From: Desulfobacula sp.
GTDB lineage: Bacteria; Desulfobacterota; Desulfobacteria; Desulfobacterales; Desulfobacteraceae
NCBI GenBank assembly: GCA_023701135.1
Contig: JAMPXP010000001.1
Location: 124,001-188,000 of the forward strand
DNA: 64,000 bases
Direction: 5' to 3'
Shown here: positions 18,957 through 28,786 of the stretch, piece after piece
Layout of the letters: the number at the start of each line of letters is the position of its first letter
Position numbering within the stretch: position 1 is the stretch's first letter
Position numbers and translations under genes: made by a program
Notes under the pieces: model-generated
What the model was told of the DNA's origin: nothing
Databases searched by the model: none
What the model saw: only the letters and a program-made list of their open reading frames with translations

Positions 18957-20879
18957 CTATAATTTGTCCAAATACGGTTTTGGATGACGGTCTAATCTGT
19001 TCTGATTTCCCTGTACGATGCGGCTGTAAGCCTTTTTAAGTTCATGCACAATGTCGGGATCAGGGTCAAGGGAATATTGATACATATAAAGTCTGGTATT
19101 GGGGTATCCAAATCCTGCCAGCCATGCTGCCAATTCTTGAACCGTTCCTTGCCTTGACGTTTGAGAAACCAATTTGTTTTCATGGAAGAACAATTCTCCC
19201 CAGGTATTGGAAACAAGGATTTCGGCGCTGCTGATGGGAGATCGCTCTTTTGACGGCGGGTAGACAAGAAGGACCAGGATCTTTTCCACCAGGGGATTAA
19301 ATTCGAAATTTTTATCGGAAAGCGGCCTTAAGGGCTGCAGACTCAGATACAGTTTATCAAGATCCACCGGTCCGGAACCGGAGTCAAATAGATTTAAGCC
19401 GGATTCCAGGGTCATGTCCGCCCTGTGCCTTTGATACAGTCCATTTTCCATAATCCAGCCCAGGACTCCCAATAAATTTGAATGGTGGTATAAATTCTCA
19501 ATGCCCTGCCCTGACTCCAATTCTGTATTAAGACGGAAAAATTTATTCATTTGCAAGATACGGTGATGCGCATATTGTTTTCGTTTCAGATAGATGGAAC
19601 ATTCCGGGATTTTATCCGGATTCTTATTGAGCCGGGCCCTGATTTTATTTTTCAGCATGACCCAGTTTCTTTTCTCTTTCCCAAAATCCAGACCAAATTT
19701 TTTGCTTTCCGTTTCTTTAAAGGCATGATTGTACATTTGTGCCAACCGCTGAACAAAAGCTTTTTCCAGCAGCAGTTTTTCCGCTTCAGCCCATGACGGG
19801 TATGACAAAAGTTTTCCCACCTGATGCTGATTTAATTTCCACAGGCGAATATATTTTTGAACCAGGTTTCTTTTGGGAGTACCCTCCTCCGGCATTTTCA
19901 CATCAGGATATTCACATAATCTGAAAAAAACGGCATTTTTAATCAGATTCAGATTTTTCGGATCCTCGGATTCATGAAATTCAAGGATCTGATCAAACAA
20001 AAGCTTGTACGGGTCCGCTGAAAAATCGTCAATTCCGGCCTTTGTATACCCGTCCCTGATCTTTTCGCACAACAGCCGTCGATGGCCGGAAGCGCCGAAC
20101 CCATAGCTGAAAATCATGGTGGCCTTGATAATGGCTTTGACCGGATCATGGTCGGATTTGCAAATATGCCATAGGAGTCCTTTTATCACATCTTCCATGG
20201 GAATAGACGATATCCTGCCAAGATCAATGAGGTCATCATACATGGATAAAACCTGGGTGGTAATACCGTCCATATTCATCCTTGAATCTTTTTCACCATC
20301 CTGGAGATCGGGCAATACACACCAAAGCGGTATTTTACCGGCAATCATCAGAAAGGTCCGGTAAAATTCCTCCTTTAAAAAAATTCTGGGCGCATCCAGG
20401 ATTTCCGGATCATCGAACAAAGAATAGCAATTGTTTTTGATATCCTTCTGATCCATGACAAAAAAGGTGACTTCCTGCTGATAGGCTTCCCGGCAATATT
20501 TTAAAATCGCATCCAGCCTGTTTTCAAAGCTCTGGTATCTTTCTTTAGAAAATTTTTTTTTATCGATAATGACCCAGAAATCAAAATCAGAGCCCTTTGA
20601 CTGGGTAAAGGTCCCCAGGCTGCCCATATGATAAAGACCCAGAATAGCGGCGCTATCATTTCCAACGGTTTCAAGAATGGATTTGGGAAAAAGCTTGATC
20701 TGGGCCGCTTCCTTGTAAAACCCGGAATTTAAAAAATTCCAGATACCATGGGATGAAATGACCGGGTCTGTGTAGCCGGGATATTGAGGGGAATTAATGT
20801 GCAGTAAAAATGGAATTTTGATAAAAATTTCAAGCTTTTGAGGGGTCAAATACCGGATGGCCTCCCTCATTCTGACCAT
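18957..20879 (-). CDS. cyaA: Class I adenylate cyclase
   Basis: A 640-residue protein similar across its length to the catalytic half of enterobacterial CyaA. It has the entry motif FLLHINSPQYPGY, then the nucleotidyltransferase-type catalytic block MGSLGTFTQSKGSDFDFW with the two metal-binding Asp residues, FFVMDQKDI, FLKEEFYRTFLMIAGKIPLW and the lower conserved helices. It makes cAMP from ATP in the cytoplasm. The carboxy-terminal regulatory part of E. coli CyaA is shorter here. The annotated ATG (20879) leaves out a conserved N-terminal helix. The open frame continues 26 codons upstream to an ATC at 20957 that has AAGG 7 bases before it, with no ATG/GTG/TTG, so the true start may be non-canonical. 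The pseudo-receiver/TPR gene follows 7 bases on. Confidence 0.9.
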   Translation of the reverse strand: MVRMREAIRYLTPQKLEIFIKIPFLLHINSPQYPGYTDPVISSHGIWNFLNSGFYKEAAQIKLFPKSILETVGNDSAAILGLYHMGSLGTFTQSKGSDFDFWVIIDKKKFSKERYQSFENRLDAILKYCREAYQQEVTFFVMDQKDIKNNCYSLFDDPEILDAPRIFLKEEFYRTFLMIAGKIPLWCVLPDLQDGEKDSRMNMDGITTQVLSMYDDLIDLGRISSIPMEDVIKGLLWHICKSDHDPVKAIIKATMIFSYGFGASGHRRLLCEKIRDGYTKAGIDDFSADPYKLLFDQILEFHESEDPKNLNLIKNAVFFRLCEYPDVKMPEEGTPKRNLVQKYIRLWKLNQHQVGKLLSYPSWAEAEKLLLEKAFVQRLAQMYNHAFKETESKKFGLDFGKEKRNWVMLKNKIRARLNKNPDKIPECSIYLKRKQYAHHRILQMNKFFRLNTELESGQGIENLYHHSNLLGVLGWIMENGLYQRHRADMTLESGLNLFDSGSGPVDLDKLYLSLQPLRPLSDKNFEFNPLVEKILVLLVYPPSKERSPISSAEILVSNTWGELFFHENKLVSQTSRQGTVQELAAWLAGFGYPNTRLYMYQYSLDPDPDIVHELKKAYSRIVQGNQNRLDRHPKPYLDKL

Positions 20880-21070
20880 ATTGGAATTTGAAAAGGCCTG
20901 CCGATTTTTTTCAACCCTGTGCTTGAAATCCAGAAATATGTCTTTTGCTTTTTCGATGGGTCTGCCTTTTTATATATCAATTGAAAAGAATAGGAAAAAA
21001 GACTACTATGGCGGTATTATAATGTCGATTGATAAGGTTTTTCAAGTTTTGTTTTCTTTCTGGAGAAATA

Positions 21071-22042
21071 ATGAATCTTTCTGATCCCCCCCATGCCGGC
21101 ATTGAATTGGACCGGATTGATTTTTTCGCAAACCGTCCGGGTGCCGGTGAATCCAAAACGGATTATAAAACATTTATTAAAACGCTTTCCGGCAATATCA
21201 TGAAAAACGGTTCTTTTTTAACATTTTCAAATCAGATCCGGGACATTAACCATATTCTGAAAATGAAATATTCTTCAGCCAATGATATTGCCGATGTGAT
21301 TTTAAAAGACATGGCATTGACCACTAAATTGCTGAAGCTTGTCAATTCTTCATTTTACGGACAGTTTTCCGACAAGGGAATTTCCACCATTTCCGAGGCA
21401 ATGATCATCCTTGGCACCGAGGAGATAAAACTGGCTGCGGCCGGGTTGAAAATTTATGAAATCATGAATGATGTGGCCAACGTCAGGATTCTCAAGGACA
21501 TGGCGATAAAATCACTTCAGCGAAGCATCATTGCCCGGGAACTGGCCCTTGAAGAGAAAATGGAAAATGCCGAATATATTCAAATCACGGCCATTCTCTA
21601 CAATTTTGGCGAATATCTGGTGGCCCTTTTTTCCCCTGAAGTATATCTCAATGTTGAGATAACCGCCGATGGAAAAAACTTATCCAGGGAACAGGCCGCA
21701 AAAGGGGTCATCGGCATTTCTTACAGTCAAATCGGCAGGTTCTTTGCATCCCGATGGCATCTTCCCCAACCCATCATCTTAGCCATGAAACCGGTATCGA
21801 ATTTTAATCTCTTGAAAAATCGCCTGAGTACCGGGGAAATGCAGCGATATCTGTGTTCCTTTTCCAATGAGCTGTGCTGTATTGATTTTTCCATGCCGGG
21901 CGACATCATTGGAAAGAAAATTCTGGAGATTTCAGAAAAATATAAGATCTGCCTGGGTATCACACCTTCAAAATCCTTGGACCTTTTAAAAATGTCATCC
22001 AACAAGATCACAAAGCATGCATCGATCTTGAAAATGTCCTGA
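21071..22042 (+). CDS. HDOD domain protein
   Basis: About 323 residues. The central ~200 residues form an HDOD domain, the catalytically dead HD-phosphohydrolase relative (TTKLLKLVNSSFYG, ISTISEAMIILGTEEIK, YNFGEYLVALFSPE, YSQIGRFFASRWHLP). Family members are signalling adaptors in chemotaxis, cell cycle and biofilm control; a specific role cannot be given. The start is ATG 21071 because GGAG lies 5 bases upstream; the longer reading from 21029 is not supported. It is divergent from the adenylate cyclase gene and followed by a convergent cyclic-nucleotide-binding gene, forming a small signalling neighbourhood. Confidence 0.9.
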   Translation: MNLSDPPHAGIELDRIDFFANRPGAGESKTDYKTFIKTLSGNIMKNGSFLTFSNQIRDINHILKMKYSSANDIADVILKDMALTTKLLKLVNSSFYGQFSDKGISTISEAMIILGTEEIKLAAAGLKIYEIMNDVANVRILKDMAIKSLQRSIIARELALEEKMENAEYIQITAILYNFGEYLVALFSPEVYLNVEITADGKNLSREQAAKGVIGISYSQIGRFFASRWHLPQPIILAMKPVSNFNLLKNRLSTGEMQRYLCSFSNELCCIDFSMPGDIIGKKILEISEKYKICLGITPSKSLDLLKMSSNKITKHASILKMS

Positions 22043-22053
22043 GCCGGAATGGG

Positions 22054-22545
22054 TCAGTGTCCCATATAATCCACCAGCTTTCCAGTGGTGTTTCTCAGGT
22101 GCCGGCTCAATGATTTGGAAATTTTCCATATCATCTGAAAACCCAGTTTGGGATGGTCGTTTGCAATATCCATCAAATTCTTTTTGGAAATAAAAAAAAT
22201 AATGGAATCTTCCGCCGCAACCCCGGTTGCAGATCTGGGTTCTCCATCCAGTAAGGCCATTTCTCCAAAGGTTTGGGAGCTTTGCAAGGTTGCAACCTTA
22301 CGGTTTTCCTGTTCTCCTTGCTTCAGGATATCAATGGACCCTTTTACAATAATCCCAAAGGTCTCTTCTTTCTCTCCCTCCTTAAATATCACGGCTCCTT
22401 TTTTAGCCATAACGGGATGAATATATTGGCATATTTTTCGAATATGATGCCAGGAAAATTCTTCAGCCCACTTTGTTTTTTCAAGGATCTGGGCATATTT
22501 GGCATATTTTTCGAAATCAATTTTTTCTTCAGGTGTCCGGGGCAT
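22054..22545 (-). CDS. Cyclic nucleotide-binding domain protein (stand-alone)
   Basis: 163 residues holding one CAP-family cNMP-binding fold (~45-150). The phosphate-binding cassette is well kept (FGEMALLDGEPRSATGVAAED), including the Arg that contacts the cyclic phosphate, so cAMP binding is plausible. No DNA-binding helix-turn-helix or other output domain follows. It must therefore act through protein contacts. It lies one gene away from a class I adenylate cyclase, an obvious source of ligand. Confidence 0.88.
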   Translation of the reverse strand: MPRTPEEKIDFEKYAKYAQILEKTKWAEEFSWHHIRKICQYIHPVMAKKGAVIFKEGEKEETFGIIVKGSIDILKQGEQENRKVATLQSSQTFGEMALLDGEPRSATGVAAEDSIIFFISKKNLMDIANDHPKLGFQMIWKISKSLSRHLRNTTGKLVDYMGH

Positions 22546-22608
22546 GGTTTACCTCGTATCAGGGTAATTGCCCCTATATCTTAGAGTCTGCAACGTCCGC
22601 TGTCAATT

Positions 22609-22776
22609 TTAATCTTTGACGATAAATTCATCCAGTTTTTCAAAAAGGGATTCCGGCCACTCCTCGGCATGGAGGAAAAGTTGTTTCTCTTCTTCCGTCA
22701 TATTTTCCCTGATATTCGGAGGCAGGCTGTCAAAGGAGATCTGCCGCTCCATATCGGTTTTCTTTTCATTTTTCAT
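22609..22776 (-). CDS. Small acidic hypothetical protein (55 aa)
   Basis: A 55-residue frame starting ATG 22776 with AAGGA about 9 bases upstream and ending TAA at 22609. It begins MKNEKKTDMERQ, continues with a proline-containing middle (DSLPPNIRENM), and ends in a charged helix; it is soluble and acidic (many Glu/Asp). It sits between rsmE and the cNMP gene on the same strand. No family is recognised. Codon use and the ribosome site support a real gene over the overlapping plus-strand frame. Confidence 0.6.
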   Translation of the reverse strand: MKNEKKTDMERQISFDSLPPNIRENMTEEEKQLFLHAEEWPESLFEKLDEFIVKD

Positions 22777-22857
22777 TTTGTATTTTCCTTTGTTTCGAAT
22801 CTATTGAATGGTTGAGACCCTTATATTGACACGAAGCATCAAAATTTAAAACAAGAA

Positions 22858-23568
22858 TTATATGAACAACCTTGAGATCAGAAAGGTAACGGCGGTTTCG
22901 ACCCTTAATATTCTCGGTCCGATATGGCAGGATAAAAACCCCTGCTCTGTGAGGGTCTCCATCTCCATATCAATAAACCCGCCCTCAGGGCCGATGACAA
23001 GGGTTGTTTCCCTGTTGACACCTGAAGGACAAATCCGGCCGGCCTTGGGATGGGCTGCAAGCCTAAGGCTCTCTTTTGAAATGGAAGGAAGGTCCTCCCT
23101 TACAAATTTCGTAAAAAATCTATTGAGACTGATCCGGGGAAGGATTGTATCCCGGCTCTGTTCCAACCCCAGAACCATGTATTTCCGAAGTTCATCCATG
23201 TTCAACAGCGGACTTTGCCAGAAACTTTTTTCCACCCGCCAGGAATTGATGAGATAAATATGTTTAACACCAAGGGTGGTGACGGCCTCAATGATCCGTT
23301 TCAGCATCTTGGGCCGGGGCAGGGCCAGAACCAGGGTCAGGGGCAAGGGCTTTGGCGGCTCCTGATCCAGTTTAACCCTCATCTCGAGAAATCCGCCGGT
23401 CTGCTTTTTGACAATGCCGGTTCCGATTTTACCGTTTAAAAGGCCGCAAACCAGGCTGTCCTTTTCCCGGACCTTGTTGACGGACAACAAATGTTCCAAT
23501 CGCCGTCCCTTCAGCACCACGGTCTCATGATCCACAAAATCGTTTTGATCTAAAAGAACCAGGTTCAC
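22858..23568 (-). CDS. rsmE: 16S rRNA (uracil1498-N3)-methyltransferase
   Basis: 236 residues, the usual RsmE length. The N-terminal PUA-like part (HLLSVNKVREKD) is followed by a SPOUT methyltransferase domain with the trefoil-knot motifs LVIGPEGGF (~190) and GPRILRVETAV (C-terminus) that bind S-adenosylmethionine. It methylates N3 of U1498 in helix 44 of 16S rRNA. It follows serA on the same strand, but a strong terminator between them makes it a separate unit. Confidence 0.95.
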   Translation of the reverse strand: MNLVLLDQNDFVDHETVVLKGRRLEHLLSVNKVREKDSLVCGLLNGKIGTGIVKKQTGGFLEMRVKLDQEPPKPLPLTLVLALPRPKMLKRIIEAVTTLGVKHIYLINSWRVEKSFWQSPLLNMDELRKYMVLGLEQSRDTILPRISLNRFFTKFVREDLPSISKESLRLAAHPKAGRICPSGVNRETTLVIGPEGGFIDMEMETLTEQGFLSCHIGPRILRVETAVTFLISRLFI

Positions 23569-23586
23569 GATAAGCCTTCATATAAA

Positions 23587-23624
23587 AGGGCCTCCAACGT
23601 TTGTACGAACAATTTGGAGGCCCT
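23587..23624 (-). terminator. Rho-independent terminator of serC-serA
   Basis: An 11-bp perfect GC-rich stem (arms 23587-23597 and 23614-23624) with a 16-base loop starts 10 bases past the serA stop. On the minus strand it is followed by a short T-run. Confidence 0.8.
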
Positions 23625-23634
23625 GTGATTGTAA

Positions 23635-25215
23635 CTACAAATTAAAGGTTGTCATGCTGATCACCAGCGGCAGAGCTTCAATTTCCTTTATTACTTCAGG
23701 TGGAACCGGAGTATCCGTGCTTAAAAAGATAATGTTACGATCTCCCTCGTCTTCTCTTCCAACGGTCATTCTTGCAATATTGATATTGTGTTTTCCCAGG
23801 GTAACGCCCATGGACCCGATGGAGCCGGGTTTATCCACATTATGGATCAGGGCCAGATAGCCTTCCGGAATGACTTCCAGCCTGAATTTATTGATCCTCA
23901 CGATTCTTGCATCGTCCTTGCCGAAAATGGTTCCTTCAATGATATTGGTCTGTTCTTCAGAGACCAGGGTGAACCGGATAAGATTCAGAAAATTCCCCGA
24001 TTCTTTTGACGTGGACTCGGAAATTTTTATTCCAAGTCCGTTGGCAAAGGAAATGGCATTGACGGAATTGACCTCATGCTGGACAAATTGAGACAAGAGC
24101 CCCTTGATGGCGGTGATGGTAATGGGTTTCAGATCAAGGTCCGGGAATTGGCCGATATATTCGATATCCACGGATTTGACCCCGCCCTTGGTCATCTGGC
24201 CCTGCATGATGCCCATTTTATCGGCAAGATACAAAAAGGGTTTTAATTGTTTCAAGACTTCACCGGTCACCGAAGGAACATTGACCGCATTCATGACGGT
24301 ATCATGAAGCAGATAGGCAATGATCTGGTTGGCGGCCGCAACAGCCACATTGGTCTGGGCCTCTTTGGTGGATGCGCCCAGGTGGGGGGTGGAAATGACC
24401 TGATCCAGGGTCAACAGGGGATGTTCTCCCGGAGGTTCCGTGGCAAAGACATCCAGGGCCGCCCCGGCCACCTTGCCGGATTTGATGGCCTCATAGAGAG
24501 CCGCTTCATCAATGATCCCTCCCCTGGCGCAATTGATGACCATGACCCCGTCTTTCATTTTTGCAAAAGCATCGGCATTCAGGAGGTTCACCGTGGCTTC
24601 CATTTTGGGGACATGGATGGTGATATAATCGGACCGTTTGAATAGTTCATCCAGAGTGACATATTCAAACCCTTCCTTTGTAATATGCTCGGAAGAAATA
24701 TTGGGATCGAACACAATGACCTTCATTTTCAATCCCTTTCCAAGGCCGGCCACAATGGACCCGATATTTCCGAATCCCAGGACGCCCAGGGTTTTATTGC
24801 GGATCTCCCGGCCTTCCAGGTTTTTCTTCTCCCAGCGGCCTTCTTTCATGGACTGGGTTCCCCGGGGGATATGCCGGGTCAGGGCCATCATCATGGCAAT
24901 GGCGTGTTCGGCCGTGGTCACGGTATTGCCGCCGGGGGTGTTCATGACGGCCACCCCTTTTTTGGTGGCTTCGGGAATATCCACATTGTCCAGGCCGATG
25001 CCGGCCCTGGCAATGACTTTCAGACGGGTGGCCGCATCCAGGATGTCCTTGGTCACCTTGGTGGCGCTCCGGATGGCAAGGCCGTCATATTTCCCGATGA
25101 TTTCCTTTAATCCGTCCGGGCTCAGCCCGGTGATGACATCCAGCTCAATGCCTTCCTGTTTTCTGAATATATCAATACCTTCTTCATCCATTTTATCGCT
25201 GACCAGAACCTTCAT
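23635..25215 (-). CDS. serA: D-3-phosphoglycerate dehydrogenase
   Basis: 526 residues, the long (type I) SerA form. The NAD-binding core carries GFGNIGSIVAGLGKG, the substrate Arg in NCARGGIID and the catalytic His in TPHLGAS. The middle intervening domain (~315-450) and a C-terminal ACT domain (~455-526, ALIHNVDKPGSIG) are the sites of serine feedback in this class. It catalyses the first step of serine synthesis from 3-phosphoglycerate. Its ATG overlaps the serC stop (TAATG), so the two are one operon with serC first. Confidence 0.97.
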   Translation of the reverse strand: MKVLVSDKMDEEGIDIFRKQEGIELDVITGLSPDGLKEIIGKYDGLAIRSATKVTKDILDAATRLKVIARAGIGLDNVDIPEATKKGVAVMNTPGGNTVTTAEHAIAMMMALTRHIPRGTQSMKEGRWEKKNLEGREIRNKTLGVLGFGNIGSIVAGLGKGLKMKVIVFDPNISSEHITKEGFEYVTLDELFKRSDYITIHVPKMEATVNLLNADAFAKMKDGVMVINCARGGIIDEAALYEAIKSGKVAGAALDVFATEPPGEHPLLTLDQVISTPHLGASTKEAQTNVAVAAANQIIAYLLHDTVMNAVNVPSVTGEVLKQLKPFLYLADKMGIMQGQMTKGGVKSVDIEYIGQFPDLDLKPITITAIKGLLSQFVQHEVNSVNAISFANGLGIKISESTSKESGNFLNLIRFTLVSEEQTNIIEGTIFGKDDARIVRINKFRLEVIPEGYLALIHNVDKPGSIGSMGVTLGKHNINIARMTVGREDEGDRNIIFLSTDTPVPPEVIKEIEALPLVISMTTFNL

Positions 25216-26303
25216 TATTTGTTCTCCTTTTCAAATGATTCCATAAATTGAACCAGGGCGTTGATCGTTTCCATACCGACGGCATTGTAAATGGAAGCCC
25301 TGCATCCGCCCACGGATCGGTGCCCCTTGAGCCCCCCCAGTCCTTTTTCCGTGGCCTGGGTGATGAATTTTTTCTCCAGGTCTTCGGTGGGTAACCTGAA
25401 AGTCACGTTCATGAGGGATCTTGAATATTTTTCAGCCGTGGGCCGGTAAAAGCTGCCCGAATCCATGAAATCGTACAGGGCGTCGGCCTTCTGGATATTG
25501 TGGGCCTCCATTTTTTCAAGCCCCCCCATGGTTTCTTCTATCCATTTCAATACCAGGTCAATGGTATAAATCCCGAAACAGGGCGGGGTATTGTACATGG
25601 AATTTTTGGAGGCATGGGTGGAATATTTCAGCATGGTGGGCAGATCCTTGTTTTCCATATCCAGCATATCCTGGCGGATGATGACCATGCAGGTTCCCGA
25701 AGGCCCCAGATTTTTCTGGGCCCCGGCATAGATCAAGCCGAATTTTTCCATATCCAGGGGTCTTGAAAAAATATCCGAAGACATGTCGCAGACAATGGGG
25801 ATGCCCTTGGTATCGGGAAATTCATAATACTGGGTGCCCTTGATGGTATTGTTGGAGGTCAGATGCACATATTTTGCGTTGGCTGAAAATTGGATGTCCT
25901 TGGGGATATAGGAAAAATCCTTGTCTTCAGACGAGGCCACCACCTTGTGGTTTTTCTTTAGAATCTGGGCCTCCTTGATGGCCTTGCCGGCCCAGGTCCC
26001 GGTATTGACATAGTCGGCCGAATCATTGTCACCTAAAAAATTCATGGGAACCATGGCAAACTGTAGGGAGGCTCCGCCCTGCAAGAACAGCACATGGTAC
26101 CGGTCATCCAGCTTCAACAGCCGTTTTGCCCTTTCCACGGCGTCATTGATCACCTTGTCAAAATAAGAAGACCGGTGACTGATTTCCGTAATGGACATGC
26201 CTGAATGATCAAAATTTAAAAAATTAGCCTGTATTTCTTCCAGAACCTGCAAGGGCAATGCAGCAGGTCCGGCATTGAAATTGTGAATCCGATGTTCCGT
26301 CAT
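25215..26303 (-). CDS. serC: Phosphoserine aminotransferase
   Basis: 362 residues, normal SerC length, starting with the family's HNFNAGPAALP motif. The PLP lysine is in GAQKNLGPSG. It converts 3-phosphohydroxypyruvate and glutamate to phosphoserine and 2-oxoglutarate, the step after SerA, and also serves pyridoxal phosphate synthesis. It is the first gene of the serC-serA pair. The 265-base region upstream is AT-rich and carries no other gene. Confidence 0.97.
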   Translation of the reverse strand: MTEHRIHNFNAGPAALPLQVLEEIQANFLNFDHSGMSITEISHRSSYFDKVINDAVERAKRLLKLDDRYHVLFLQGGASLQFAMVPMNFLGDNDSADYVNTGTWAGKAIKEAQILKKNHKVVASSEDKDFSYIPKDIQFSANAKYVHLTSNNTIKGTQYYEFPDTKGIPIVCDMSSDIFSRPLDMEKFGLIYAGAQKNLGPSGTCMVIIRQDMLDMENKDLPTMLKYSTHASKNSMYNTPPCFGIYTIDLVLKWIEETMGGLEKMEAHNIQKADALYDFMDSGSFYRPTAEKYSRSLMNVTFRLPTEDLEKKFITQATEKGLGGLKGHRSVGGCRASIYNAVGMETINALVQFMESFEKENK

Positions 26304-26568
26304 TTCTTTTTCCTTTAAAAAATACTGTTATTTTATCATCATACCACTGATTTGATGCAATCCTGTCATGGACCAAACCATCCTGCAATCAAATTTTAAG
26401 AATGAAAACCTAACAAGAATTACAGGCTTAATCAATAGGAAAGAATAATATTTATTATATTTATAATGATTACGAATAATTAGGGTCAGAATGCCAATTG
26501 AGGTTTTCCGCAATCCATATTAAGGAAATTGTTTGGTTTTGAATTTATTGGGATAGTTTACTGCTCCC

Positions 26569-28158
26569 TCAATTATGTTCCCGGGTTTTATGGAATTTAA
26601 TCTGGGGCCAGTCTTCCATGGTAAATCCAAGCTGGTATTCGCTGGTGGTGAGAAAAGTCAGCCAATCTTCCGAATCCAGCGCCAGCCGGGACTCATTCTT
26701 TTTCTTAAACTCCCTTAACATTTTTTCATCCTCACAGGTCACCCATCGGGCTACGGACAAATCAATGGTTTCATAGGTGGCATTCACCGAATATTCCGCC
26801 TTGAGCCTGGCCATGGTCACCTCAAACTGAAGCACACCCACGGCTCCGATGACATGCATATTCCCGGTCAGGGGCCGGAACACCTGGATGGTGCCCTCTT
26901 CCGCCAGTTGGATCAGCCCCTTCTGAAGAGATTTGGCCTTTAGGGGATCCTTTAAAATCACCCGCCGGAAATGCTCGGGGGCAAAATTGGGAATGCCCAA
27001 AAATTTCAAAGGCTCCTTTGTGGTAAAGGTGTCCCCGATTTTGATGGTACCGTGGTTATGGATGCCGATAATATCTCCGGGCCAGGCTTCCTCGACATTG
27101 TTACGCTCCTGAGCCATGAAAATAGTGGCATTGGAAATTTTGATCTCTTTTCCGATCCTGTGGTGCCGGACCTTCATGCCCTTGGTGAATTTCCCGGAAC
27201 AGATCCTGAAAAAAGCTATCCTGTCCCTATGCTCCGGGTCCATATTGGCCTGGATTTTAAAGGTAAATCCTGAAAAATCCTCTTCCCAGGGTTCAACCAT
27301 CCTGATGTCGGCCTGCCTTTTTCCGGGGGGCGGTGCAATCTGCACAAAGGCGTCCAGCATTTCCCTGACTCCGAAATTATTAATGGCGGACCCGAAAAAC
27401 ACCGGAGTCTGGGTCCCGTTCAGATACAGGCTCATATCAAAGGGCTCGCAGGCCCCGGAAATCAGATCCACATCATTTCTGAGCTGGTCGGCCTGGCTTT
27501 CGGAAATCAGTTCGTTTAGCCTCGGGTCGGACAAATCATCGATCAAAATCCCGTCATCATCCTTGGGGGTATAGCCCGGGGAAAAGATCCCGAATTCTTT
27601 TTTCTCAAGATTGTACACCCCTTTAAAGCGTTTGCCCATGCCGATGGGCCAGGTCAGAGGGATACAGTCGATCTGGAGTTTGTTTTCAATATCTTCAAAA
27701 ATATCCAGGGGATCCAGGCCTTCCCGGTCCAGCTTGTTAATAAAGGTGATAATGGGGGTATTGCGCATCCGGCAGACTTCCATGAGCTTTTCCGTCTGGG
27801 GTTCCACGCCCTTTGCATTGTCGATAATCATGACGGCGCAGTCCACCGCCGTCAGCACCCGATAGGTATCCTCGGAAAAATCCTTGTGCCCCGGCGTATC
27901 CAGAAGATTGATCTCATAGTCCTTATAATTAAATTTCATGACGGCGGAAGAAACACTAATGCCCCTTTCCTGCTCAATGGCCAGAAAATCGCTGGTGGCG
28001 GCCTTGGCAATCTTCCTGGATTTGACGGCCCCGGCCTGCTGAATGGCCCCGCCAAACAGGAGAAGCTTTTCAGTCAGCGTGGTCTTGCCGGCATCGGGAT
28101 GGCTGATAATGGCGAAGGTCCGCCGTTTTTGTATTTCCTTTAAAAGGGCTTTGTCCAT
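26569..28158 (-). CDS. prfC: Peptide chain release factor 3
   Basis: 529 residues. The GTPase domain has SHPDAGKTT (G1), DTPGHKDF (G3) and NKLDREG (G4), then EF-G-like domains II and III typical of RF3 rather than EF-G. It recycles RF1/RF2 from the ribosome after termination. Its ATG overlaps the stop of a small membrane protein gene upstream (TAATG). Confidence 0.97.
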   Translation of the reverse strand: MDKALLKEIQKRRTFAIISHPDAGKTTLTEKLLLFGGAIQQAGAVKSRKIAKAATSDFLAIEQERGISVSSAVMKFNYKDYEINLLDTPGHKDFSEDTYRVLTAVDCAVMIIDNAKGVEPQTEKLMEVCRMRNTPIITFINKLDREGLDPLDIFEDIENKLQIDCIPLTWPIGMGKRFKGVYNLEKKEFGIFSPGYTPKDDDGILIDDLSDPRLNELISESQADQLRNDVDLISGACEPFDMSLYLNGTQTPVFFGSAINNFGVREMLDAFVQIAPPPGKRQADIRMVEPWEEDFSGFTFKIQANMDPEHRDRIAFFRICSGKFTKGMKVRHHRIGKEIKISNATIFMAQERNNVEEAWPGDIIGIHNHGTIKIGDTFTTKEPLKFLGIPNFAPEHFRRVILKDPLKAKSLQKGLIQLAEEGTIQVFRPLTGNMHVIGAVGVLQFEVTMARLKAEYSVNATYETIDLSVARWVTCEDEKMLREFKKKNESRLALDSEDWLTFLTTSEYQLGFTMEDWPQIKFHKTREHN

Positions 28159-28400
28159 TATTTATTTTCTGTATCTTTCCTGTCTTTTTGTTTTTTTCTC
28201 AGCTTAAAAAAATCATAAATGCCCCAGGGAAGCAGGATCGCACTTAACACCCGGTTAAAATTGGCATGTTTCAGCATTTCAGGATCTTTTGTCATCCAAC
28301 CGTCCCAGAAGCACCATAAACCAAATCCGATTAATAAAAACGTAAAAATATAGGGGCTCATCTGCGGTGGGCTTAATTTGTTTTTGCTCTCATTTTCCAT
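28158..28400 (-). CDS. Small two-helix membrane protein
   Basis: 80 residues with two hydrophobic segments (~17-33 and ~48-63) joined by a loop, and a highly charged, lysine-rich C-terminal tail predicted to be cytoplasmic. No family is recognised. Its stop overlaps the prfC start, so it is probably translationally coupled to prfC. Confidence 0.65.
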   Translation of the reverse strand: MENESKNKLSPPQMSPYIFTFLLIGFGLWCFWDGWMTKDPEMLKHANFNRVLSAILLPWGIYDFFKLRKKQKDRKDTENK

Positions 28401-28786
28401 TTTTTGTCCATTCTATTAATAAACATTCCTCAACCGACTTATCCTTTTTATCAGTAGCATAATTATACAATATTTGGAAGCCTTTCCAAATTCTCTATCC
28501 AGTTGGCAGCAGCACAAAAAATGGAAGACAAGGGTAAGGGAAATTTTAGAAATGTTGATTGTTGCGGGAGGATCTGTCATCGGACTTAAAAAATGAGAAT
28601 TCTCCGGACCCGGAATACCATTGATCACCTTACCCACATTAGCAGCAAACGCATTGTCTTTTATCTTGTATGGCCCTTTTCGAACTTTAGTTCGGTAAAT
28701 ATTATGATTAATGGTATTGACAAAAGTATGAATATGTTGGATCTTCTTTGTAGAGCTAATACCAATACTATTCGTGGAGGTGTCAA
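28401..28786. other. Intergenic region upstream of the MazEF-type pair
   Basis: 386 bases without a convincing gene. A 130-codon minus-strand frame (28416-28808) lacks a recognisable domain and covers the promoter of the next gene pair. A perfect 5-bp hairpin (28681-28694) and a spaced inverted repeat (28710-28772) are present. A TTGACA-like box occurs near 28715. Confidence 0.4.
28710..28772 (+). promoter_or_regulatory. Candidate operator of the toxin-antitoxin pair
   Basis: Inverted arms AATGGTATTG (28710-28719) and CAATACTATT (28763-28772) match at 9 of 10 positions and flank the expected promoter, 15 bases before the antitoxin ATG. Ribbon-helix-helix antitoxins usually bind such palindromes to repress their own operon. 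The assignment is inferred from position. Confidence 0.4.

Noticed and set aside
23870-25246. Long plus-strand open frames opposite serA, including one of 202 codons
   Set aside because: They are antisense shadows caused by codon bias in serA; their translations have no domain structure.
26328-26513. 61-codon minus-strand frame upstream of serC
   Set aside because: Low-complexity AT-rich translation (Tyr/Lys/Ile) with no domain; most likely leader or promoter DNA.
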